A stretch of DNA of 64,000 nt from Nocardioides sp. SLBN-35 (GTDB lineage: Bacteria; Actinomycetota; Actinomycetes; Propionibacteriales; Nocardioidaceae), in contig NZ_VFNU01000001.1 of assembly GCF_006715725.1 (NCBI RefSeq), positions 5,303,948 to 5,367,947 of the forward strand, in the 5' to 3' direction. Positions 57,984-64,000 of this stretch are shown piece by piece (the first letter of the stretch is position 1; every line of letters begins with the position of its first letter). The notes beneath the pieces are model-generated. The model saw only the letters and a program-made list of their open reading frames with translations. It was not told the origin of the DNA and searched no databases. Made by a program: the position numbers and the translations under genes.

Positions 57984-58754
57984 TCAGTTGGTGGTGCTCG
58001 AGGGGAGCCGGACGCCGGTCGACTGCTGCATCTGGGTGAGCAGGGACTTGACCTTGTCGCCCTCCGAGGTGCCGGCGCCGCCACCGCCGCCGCCGATGCC
58101 CGGGGGCGCGACGCGCTCCGTCTCGGGCTTGGCGAGGTGGGGCTTGCGCTTGATCAGGTCGTCGAGCGCGGTCTTGAGCTTCTCGGCGTCGACCTGGCCC
58201 TGGTCGTTGACGACCGTGGTGAGGTCGATGTTGGCGAGCGCGTCGGTCTCGTCGTGGAGCAGGTCCTTCGCGGCGGCGACCACGGTCGACTGCACCTTGT
58301 TCGCGGCCTCCTGGGCGTCGCGCTGCTGCTCGCGGTCGACGAACGGCTTGACCGCAGCGTCGACGGCCTGCTGGATCAGGGCCGCGAAGTCCGGGGTGGC
58401 GTCGGGCTTCGGGTCCGGCTTCGGCGGGTCGGCCGGCTTCGGCGGGTCGGCGGGCTTGGGCGGCGCGGGCCGGGCCCGGGACGCGGCGAGAGCACGCTCG
58501 GCGGCCTGCCGGGCCTCGCGCTCGCGGACGATGGCGGCGCGGCCGGGGTCGCCCAGCGCGTTCCACTCGTCCTCGGTGACGCCGTCGGGGCGCTCGGGCG
58601 CGGGCGGGTCGGTGGCCGGCGGCGGGTCGTCGGGGGCGGCGCCGAGGATGGGCCAGATCGGGGCGCCGGAGCGGCGGAAGCCGACCGCCTGGAGCGCGAG
58701 ACCGGTGTGGGGGTGCTTGCGCGTGGGGTGGGTCGGCAGCGGGGTGTGGGACAT
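57984..58754 (-). CDS. Scaffolding protein
   Basis: 256 residues from ATG 58754. Pro-rich start (PDDPPPATDPPAPERPDGVT), then Ala/Glu/Arg-rich helices, a PPKPADPPKPADPPKPDPK repeat, and the charged helix ALIQQAVDAAVKPFVDREQQRDAQEAANKV. C-terminal KSLLTQMQQSTG. Such composition before decoration and capsid genes is typical of scaffolds, which shape the empty head and then leave. Confidence 0.75.
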   Translation of the reverse strand: MSHTPLPTHPTRKHPHTGLALQAVGFRRSGAPIWPILGAAPDDPPPATDPPAPERPDGVTEDEWNALGDPGRAAIVREREARQAAERALAASRARPAPPKPADPPKPADPPKPDPKPDATPDFAALIQQAVDAAVKPFVDREQQRDAQEAANKVQSTVVAAAKDLLHDETDALANIDLTTVVNDQGQVDAEKLKTALDDLIKRKPHLAKPETERVAPPGIGGGGGGAGTSEGDKVKSLLTQMQQSTGVRLPSSTTN

Positions 58755-58828
58755 CGCGTCTCCTGTGTCGGGTCGGCTGCTTGTGCGCGCAGCCGGGGCG
58801 CCTTCCATCTCGTCGCGAGGTGGGAAGT

Positions 58829-59917
58829 TCAGGCGGCGAGGAAGCCGTTCAGCCGGAGTAGCCGCATGGCCTCGGCGCGGTCGCCGTCGGCAAGGTCGTA
58901 GATGGTCTCGGGCATGAGGCGTACGACGGCGTTCCGGCCTGTGCGGCGACGGTTCGCTGCGCCGCGTCGGGTGATGCCCTCACGAGTGATGAGCAGGCCA
59001 GCGTGAGCGCCGTCCTGGGCGCGCTGCATCCCGCGTCGGGCGTTGACGACCTGGCCGATGTCCGCGCCGTCGCGGATGGCGTTGGCGCCGGCGATGGTGA
59101 AGATCCGGTCCTGGTCGGCGGCTTCGAGGGAGTCGAAGTAGGTGTTCGGGTTCACGGTGAGGTCGCCGGCGATGGACTCGCTCACGGGGATGTGTCGGCA
59201 GTCGCAGAGAGGATGCCGCTCGAAGCCCTCGTTCCACCGGTAGAACCGGCCCGCGAGGACGGCGCACCGCGAGCAGGACGGCGGGTTCAGCATCCGCACG
59301 TAGCCTTCGACGGACTCCGACGCCATGCTGGCCGCGGACTCGGCTGCGCGGGCGGCGTCGATGACGGCGGTGGCAGCTGCGGTCTCCAACCACCGGCCGG
59401 CGAGGACGAGGGCCTGTTCGGCGGCGCGCTCCCGGTTGCGCTCGAAGTCGGCACGCAGGCGGTCGCTGCGCTCGCGGTTCAGGGACTCCCACGTGGTGTC
59501 GCTCATCCACTCGGGCCGCTCGAGCTCTTCGCTCGCGGGTAACGCCGCGTTCTGGAGGTCGAGGAACGTCCGGCCGGCACGCGGCACGGCCAGCGCGAGG
59601 AGCGATTCGACTGGGCGGCCGTCGCCGGCGACTCCGGAGAACGCAGAGGGGACGATGATGCCCGGGGTGGCGGCGGGGTCGACTGCGAGCTCGGCGAGTA
59701 CTGCGGCGACGTAGACGTCGGCGTCGCGGGCGGCGGCGACCTGCGCGGCGGTGACGAGCATCAGGAGCTGGGCGGCGATTCCGTCGTCGGCGTACTGCTC
59801 GTCCCATCGGGCGTTCGGGTCCATCCGGCGCCAGGTTCGGCGGATGGCGGCGATCAGGAGCGCGAGGAGGCGCTGCTGGCGTCGGTAGTAGTCAGCCGAC
59901 GAGCGAGGGGTCGTCAA
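58829..59917 (-). CDS. MuF-like minor head protein
   Basis: 362 residues. Long helical N-terminus; then a compact domain with CSRCAVLAGRFYRWNEGFERHPLCDCRHIP, a Cys/His cluster seen in head morphogenesis proteins of actinophages, and FTIAGANAIRDGADIGQVVNARRGM. Such proteins bind the portal and may be packaged. The start overlaps the 3' end of the portal gene. Confidence 0.72.
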   Translation of the reverse strand: MTTPRSSADYYRRQQRLLALLIAAIRRTWRRMDPNARWDEQYADDGIAAQLLMLVTAAQVAAARDADVYVAAVLAELAVDPAATPGIIVPSAFSGVAGDGRPVESLLALAVPRAGRTFLDLQNAALPASEELERPEWMSDTTWESLNRERSDRLRADFERNRERAAEQALVLAGRWLETAAATAVIDAARAAESAASMASESVEGYVRMLNPPSCSRCAVLAGRFYRWNEGFERHPLCDCRHIPVSESIAGDLTVNPNTYFDSLEAADQDRIFTIAGANAIRDGADIGQVVNARRGMQRAQDGAHAGLLITREGITRRGAANRRRTGRNAVVRLMPETIYDLADGDRAEAMRLLRLNGFLAA

Positions 59918-61373
59918 GGAACTGCCGGCTCAGTCGCTCGATGGGGTCGGCTTCCTCGGCGAGCCGCTGGCGCCGGGTGGCCTCGAACTCCTCGACGGCC
60001 TCGTCGATGGTCTCCTGGTCCCAGCCGAGTACCTCACGGGCACAGGCCGCGACGCCGAGGCCAGAGGCAGTGAGCTTGGTGAACTGGTCGACCAGCTGCG
60101 ACTCGATCCGCGTCTCCGGGTCCTCCCACCGCGGCCGTACACGGGCGCGGGTGCCGGGCGACTCGATCTTCAGGATCCACTGACCGAGCCGGCGCCACGA
60201 CTGGTTGAGGCTGCCGTACTCCCCCATCCGTCGTACGCGGCGCACCATGGGCGCCTCGTCGGTCTTCAGCAGTTCGGCGGACATGTGGGACTTCAGGTCG
60301 AGCGAGAAGTACGTCGACGCGAGAGCGGTCTTCGCGCGGACCTTCGCCGAGGCGTGCTCGGCCCACGTCACGAACGAGGCGAGTCCGGCCGGCTCCAGCT
60401 GGCCGAACTTCGCGTCCTTGTTGGTGCTCGACCAGAAGTGGTCAGCGCGCGGCTTGAACCCGATCATCGGCTTGCCGTCGGCCCCCAGCAGCGGCTTGGT
60501 GGGGTCCTTCGGGTCGCGCGGGACGTCAAGGCCGCTGGCGTACCGGATGGGCACGGCGCCGAAGTGGCCGGCGAACACCAGGAGTCCCTCGACGAGGTCG
60601 ACGACGTCGACGAGGGATGCGATGGGGTCGATCTCCGAGACCGGCTCCTTCAGTAGTCGCGATCGTGGCGCCAGCTCGACCACCGGCACCCCGTCGAGAC
60701 CGGTGACCCGCGGCTCGCCCTTGACCTGCCAGCGCGAGACCTCGCCCGAACCCTCGGGGTCGTCGACCTCGGTGTCGCTCTCGAAGACGTCGATGTCGAG
60801 GCCCGGAAGGCGCAGCAGACCGAGGTTCTCGCCGGTCCAGTCGTCCTTCCAGACCTTGAGGTAGGCCTGCACGTTGTACGGCGCCGACTGGGCTCGGATC
60901 ACGGCTGCCTGGGTCAGTGACTCGATACCGACGACGGCGCGGGTGCCGTTGACCTCGCGGGCGGCGGAGGCGAACGCTCGTGATCCGATGAGCGCCTCTC
61001 GGTGTCCCTCGTGGTGCATGACGTCGAGGTCGTTCTCTTCCCAGGCGACTTCGAGCGTCTTCTCGGCTTCCTTGTCGTCGGGTGCGCCGATCCCGCCGAG
61101 CGTGAGCCGCTCGGTGAGCGCGTCGACGACGATGCCGGCGGTGCCCGACTTCGGCACGTCGAGCATGGAGTGCATGCTGCCGGTGAGCACGCTGTCGACG
61201 ATCCGGCCGTCGGCGGAAGCGATCACGAGCCCCGGGTAGACCTCGGCGTACTCCTTGGCGAGGAACGGGAGGATGTGCTCGTTGGCGTAGCGGCGCTCGT
61301 AGGGCGCGGCGTACGCCTTCTGCTCTTCGATCTTGGCCAGGAGACGCTTGGTCCACTGCATGACGGTCGGCAC
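59892..61373 (-). CDS. Portal protein (SPP1 gp6-like)
   Basis: 493 residues from GTG 61373, preceded by AAGGAG. YAAPYERRYANEHILPFLAKEY, then VDALTERLTLGGIG, a central region and the helical crown LVDQFTKLTASGLGVAACAREVLGWDQETIDEA match phage portal proteins of the Phage_prot_Gp6 family. Twelve copies form the DNA channel. Place between terminase and MuF-like genes agrees. Confidence 0.88.
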   Translation of the reverse strand: MPTVMQWTKRLLAKIEEQKAYAAPYERRYANEHILPFLAKEYAEVYPGLVIASADGRIVDSVLTGSMHSMLDVPKSGTAGIVVDALTERLTLGGIGAPDDKEAEKTLEVAWEENDLDVMHHEGHREALIGSRAFASAAREVNGTRAVVGIESLTQAAVIRAQSAPYNVQAYLKVWKDDWTGENLGLLRLPGLDIDVFESDTEVDDPEGSGEVSRWQVKGEPRVTGLDGVPVVELAPRSRLLKEPVSEIDPIASLVDVVDLVEGLLVFAGHFGAVPIRYASGLDVPRDPKDPTKPLLGADGKPMIGFKPRADHFWSSTNKDAKFGQLEPAGLASFVTWAEHASAKVRAKTALASTYFSLDLKSHMSAELLKTDEAPMVRRVRRMGEYGSLNQSWRRLGQWILKIESPGTRARVRPRWEDPETRIESQLVDQFTKLTASGLGVAACAREVLGWDQETIDEAVEEFEATRRQRLAEEADPIERLSRQFLDDPSLVG

Positions 61374-61402
61374 AGCGTCTCCTTCCTGGGTCGATCGGCG
61401 GG

Positions 61403-62035
61403 TCACATCCCGAAGACGAGCGGGGGAAGCTCGGCCTCTGGCCAGCCGGCAGCGCGCATGTCGGCGGCGGCCTCGTGGCAGATCACCGACGTGACGCCGC
61501 CGTCGATCTTCTGGTCCTGCGACGGCTTGCCGATGGTGTAGCGCTCGCCCTTGGCGAGCTTGCGGGCGTTGCCGACGTGGGTGGTGGTGATCGGGCACCC
61601 GTCGTGGGTGATCCCTCGGTTGCGGAGGTCGGCCTCGAACCGGCGCAGCGCCGGGTACATGCGGCCGATCTGGTTCGTCGGCCAGGGCAGGAAGACGTCC
61701 GGGCCGTACTTCTCGTCCCACGCCTCGCCCTCGGAGCTCCAGTCCGTCTCGTCCTGGAATCCCGGGTCGTAGTAGACCCGCAGCAGCCGGTAGCGCCGGT
61801 TGATCTCGTCCCACGCCTCGTCGACCTGGTCGCGCGGGATCTGGTGGTTCGGCCACTTCGCTGGGTTCCAGATCGCCGGCAGGCGGTCCGGGCCGTAGCG
61901 GGGCGTGAAGATGAAGCCTTCGCGGGTCTCCAGCTTGATCGCGGTCCAGTCGTTGTTCAGCGACCCGTCGAGGCCGCCGCAGACCGCCGTGCCGTCGGGC
62001 GGGTTCGGCAGCCAGAGGCCGTCACGCTGCTGCAT
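61403..62035 (-). CDS. Terminase large subunit, nuclease part
   Basis: 210 residues. VCGGLDGSLNNDWTAIKLE has the first metal Asp of the RNase-H-like nuclease, VYYDPGFQDETDWSSEG a second acidic site, and DGGVTSVICHEAA the third region. In most phages this domain is joined to the ATPase in one protein; here it is in another frame, its ATG overlapping the ATPase stop by 14 bases. No good ribosome site is present, so coupling, frameshift or damage are possible. Confidence 0.82.
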   Translation of the reverse strand: MQQRDGLWLPNPPDGTAVCGGLDGSLNNDWTAIKLETREGFIFTPRYGPDRLPAIWNPAKWPNHQIPRDQVDEAWDEINRRYRLLRVYYDPGFQDETDWSSEGEAWDEKYGPDVFLPWPTNQIGRMYPALRRFEADLRNRGITHDGCPITTTHVGNARKLAKGERYTIGKPSQDQKIDGGVTSVICHEAAADMRAAGWPEAELPPLVFGM

Positions 62036-63230
62036 AGGCCGATGCCCACAGTCCGTCGGGGAGCCAGCTGCCGCCTCCAGGTACGAGCCGGTTGCCGAAG
62101 AAGCGCTCTGCCTGGGCGGGGTCGCCGTTGTTGATGAGCGCGACCGCCTCGCCCTCGATCGAGTCGATGTTGACCCACCACGAGCCGGCGTAGACCCACT
62201 CGAGGATCTTGCGGCGGCTGGCTTTGTCGAGGAACGAGATCGGCCGGTTGTCCCGGTCGCGCAGCGAGGGCTCGAGGTCGGGGTTGCGGTAGAAGACGAA
62301 CAGGTCGCTCTCGCCGGACTCGTAGAGCTGCTGGGCGTACGACGCCATCGCCGGGTCCCACGCGTTCGTGGTGGCGTGTGTCCGGCCGCCCATGCCTGCC
62401 GCGCCGCGGTTCTGGTTGTCGGCGACCGACTGCATCTTGTTCGAGACGTACCAGAGGCCGACCTCGTCCTGCTCGGCGTCGGAGATCGGGTTGCCGAGGC
62501 GGGAGTTCGCCGAGGAGGTGACGACGTCGATGCGGTCGAGGTCGTCGTCCTCGGAGAGGCCGAGGACGCGGATGAAGCCCTCGCGCACGGCGAGCAGCTT
62601 GCGCAGCGGGCCGAGGCGGATCATGCCGCGCAGGGGCCGGTAGATGTTGTCGGCCTGGTCCTCGCTGAACGCGGTGATCTGGATCAGCGGCGAGGGGTGG
62701 CGCATGCCCTTCGGCTCGCCCGGCAAGTACTCGTACTCCCAGCCGCAGTCGCAGCCGTTGTCCGAGCACCGGTAGACGTCGCCGTCCTCGGCCCAGCCGG
62801 CGAACACCGACGGCCCGCAGGCCTCGAACGCGACGAACGAGGCGGACATCGGGCCCTTGCCGGTCTTCTGGGGCGCGACGGTGAGGGTTCGGCGGTAGTA
62901 GAACGCCTGGTTGAGCAGCGGCAGGTCGTCGTTGCTGATGTCGTCGAGCGGGATGCCGTCGGCGTCGACGAGGATCCCGTCGGCGTCGTACTGCGCGGTC
63001 GCGATCCGCTCGAGCAGCTCGCCGATGAGCTGCGGGTCGACGAACTTGGCGTCCTCGCGGATCCGGTACCGGTTGGCGCAGATCCAGAACTGCCAGTCCG
63101 CGAGCTTCATCGGCTTGCCGCGGGCGAAGCCGTCCGGGACGCGGCAGTGCCGGTTGATCCAGGCGTCGGCCAGGTCGCCGAGCGTGGGGAAGGTGACCCG
63201 GAACTCCAGGTCCTTCGCGGTGGGAGTCAC
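62022..63230 (-). CDS. Terminase large subunit, ATPase part
   Basis: 402 residues. LTVAPQKTGKGPMSASF is the Walker A region and the following parts (ITAFSEDQADNIYRPLRGMI, DVVTSSANSRLGN, DEVGLWYVSNKM with the Walker B-like region) match actinophage TerL proteins. It drives DNA packaging into the head through the portal. The end PGGGSWLPDGLWASAYAAA stops where an intact TerL would run on into the nuclease part, which is encoded in the next frame. Confidence 0.87.
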   Translation of the reverse strand: MTPTAKDLEFRVTFPTLGDLADAWINRHCRVPDGFARGKPMKLADWQFWICANRYRIREDAKFVDPQLIGELLERIATAQYDADGILVDADGIPLDDISNDDLPLLNQAFYYRRTLTVAPQKTGKGPMSASFVAFEACGPSVFAGWAEDGDVYRCSDNGCDCGWEYEYLPGEPKGMRHPSPLIQITAFSEDQADNIYRPLRGMIRLGPLRKLLAVREGFIRVLGLSEDDDLDRIDVVTSSANSRLGNPISDAEQDEVGLWYVSNKMQSVADNQNRGAAGMGGRTHATTNAWDPAMASYAQQLYESGESDLFVFYRNPDLEPSLRDRDNRPISFLDKASRRKILEWVYAGSWWVNIDSIEGEAVALINNGDPAQAERFFGNRLVPGGGSWLPDGLWASAYAAA

Positions 63231-63240
63231 CGGCGGCCCG

Positions 63241-63876
63241 TCAGCCGCGGAGGCGCCGGACCGGCGCGGTCTTCTTCACGGCCGCGGGCTTCGACGCGGC
63301 CCGCTCGGACCGCTTCGCTGCCAGCTGGTCGGGCGCGATCGCCCAGCCGTTCATCCGCAGACCGTCGGGTGAGAGGCCGCACTCGTTGCGGAGCTCGCGC
63401 TCGCGGGACAGGAGCGCGGCGGAGGCGTCGGGCTCAGCCTCGGTCGAGGCCATGATGCGGCAGTACTTCGCCACGGTCGGCCAGCGCCAGGGCTCGCGCT
63501 CCCACGCCAGGGCCTGCGGGGTCTTCCACAGCTCGCGCCAGAGCTCGAGCTCACGCTTGCGGAACGCGTCCCCGATGCCGCGGTCGGCGACCTTCACGGA
63601 CTTGCCGTCGACGACCTCGAACCCGAACCGCACGATCTTGGGCAGCGGGAACGCCGGCGCGCGGCCGCCGCGGCCCGATGCCGGCAGTGCGAGCGGGTTG
63701 AACTCCGCCGTGGTGATCGCGCTCGACGCCGGCGCGTCAGCCGACTCCTCCGAAGCACCGGCGGCGGCCTTCGCGGCTGCGGTCTTCCGGGTGCTGGTGC
63801 GGCGAGCCTGCTCGCTGCGGGCGGAGTTCGGGTCTGCCGGTCGTCCCGCGCGGGGACGGCTGCCTCCCTTGGCCAT
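63241..63876 (-). CDS. Terminase small subunit
   Basis: 211 residues. Basic, disordered start (MAKGGSRPRAGRPADPNSAR, then Lys/Ala-rich), central FRKRELELWRELWKTPQALAWEREPWRWPTVAKYCRIM and RERELRNECGLSPDGLRMNGWAI, as in the P27-like TerS family. It recognises phage DNA for packaging. It precedes TerL by ten bases. The last 120 bases of the window beyond it hold no clear gene. Confidence 0.82.
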   Translation of the reverse strand: MAKGGSRPRAGRPADPNSARSEQARRTSTRKTAAAKAAAGASEESADAPASSAITTAEFNPLALPASGRGGRAPAFPLPKIVRFGFEVVDGKSVKVADRGIGDAFRKRELELWRELWKTPQALAWEREPWRWPTVAKYCRIMASTEAEPDASAALLSRERELRNECGLSPDGLRMNGWAIAPDQLAAKRSERAASKPAAVKKTAPVRRLRG

Positions 63877-64000
63877 GGTGAATCACTCCTCTGGCAGCGT
63901 CGCGCTGCGTCGTGGAGCGGCGACCGGCGTCGCGCCGGGCCGCTGGTGGCTGGCCTCCTTCAGGCCGGGCCGTCGAAAGTTCTGATTGCGTCGCACCTCT

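Larger units (their letters stand above)
39853..64000. mobile_element. Prophage (siphovirus type), left part
   Basis: From the tRNA-Thr attachment fragment to the window end every recognisable gene is phage-like. Late genes are on the minus strand in packaging-head-tail-lysis order read from right to left; early or immunity genes near the left end are on the plus strand. DNA packaging, a long tape measure protein and tail chaperones with a frameshift indicate a long non-contractile tail. No integrase or excisionase is visible, so the right end lies beyond 64 kb. Late genes look intact except for the split large terminase. Confidence 0.93.

Noticed and set aside
61990..62060. Programmed frameshift inside the large terminase
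   Set aside because: No slippery heptamer is visible at the overlap; split genes or a mutation are more likely.
1..64000. CRISPR arrays, insertion sequences and rRNA genes
   Set aside because: No regularly spaced repeats, transposase-like genes with terminal repeats or rRNA-like stretches were seen.

Overview
The window is very GC-rich, densely packed and rich in GTG starts and ATGA/GTGA overlaps. With its gene families (LppX-like receptor kinase, MmpL transporter, mycobacterial-type microcompartment, DUF2510/DUF3263/DUF2746 phage genes) this points to an actinobacterium, most likely Nocardioides or a close relative (inference from content, no species call).

Region 1 (1-13.7 kb) is ordinary chromosome: the start of a secreted RCC1-repeat protein, a drug-type ABC exporter, a receptor Ser/Thr kinase, an unusual histidine kinase with its response regulator, an MmpL transporter divergent from a TetR regulator, a thiolase, and a LysR regulator divergent from a YeiH-type exporter. 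A ten-base motif is shared by the ABC promoter and the TetR/MmpL intergenic region and may join them in one regulon. Region 2 (13.7-18 kb) is a scar: a truncated peptide-binding protein abuts a decayed PucR regulator, followed by a stand-alone, compositionally distinct SIR2 + degenerate-STAND protein that looks like an antiphage effector. proC follows.

Region 3 (18.9-38.1 kb) is a catabolic island centred on a bacterial microcompartment (BMC) of the Rhodococcus/Mycobacterium (aminoacetone / 1-amino-2-propanol) type. The main operon encodes a PLP enzyme, a CoA-acylating aldehyde dehydrogenase, two tandem-domain shell trimers, a pentamer, a hexamer, an amino-alcohol kinase, a short-chain dehydrogenase and a small protein that may link cargo to shell; a GntR regulator follows. 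An amino-acid-type permease and a LuxR regulator run divergently. Near-palindromes related to GGTCAGACC lie before the GntR gene, in the divergent BMC/permease promoter and before a separate operon (DUF3311, Na+/solute symporter, M20 hydrolase, a second SDR). This suggests one GntR regulon larger than the BMC operon itself. A second LuxR paralogue, a KstD-like flavoprotein and an amidase lie upstream.

Region 4 (38.1-39.85 kb) holds an agmatinase remnant, a lipoprotein, and mostly non-coding sequence with hairpins. At 39853-39897 lies only the 3' half of a tRNA-Thr(CGT) gene, the left attachment site of a prophage.

Region 5 (39.85 kb to the window end) is a siphovirus-type prophage that continues beyond 64 kb. 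Rightward genes near the attachment site include an immunity-like XRE/ImmA gene. From the right, leftward late genes run terminase small and large (large subunit split in two frames), portal, MuF-like head protein, scaffold, decoration, capsid, connectors, major tail protein, tail chaperones with a CCCAAAA -1 frameshift site, tape measure, minor tail proteins, DUF2746, endopeptidase, an EEP-type nuclease and a holin. No integrase is visible in the window.
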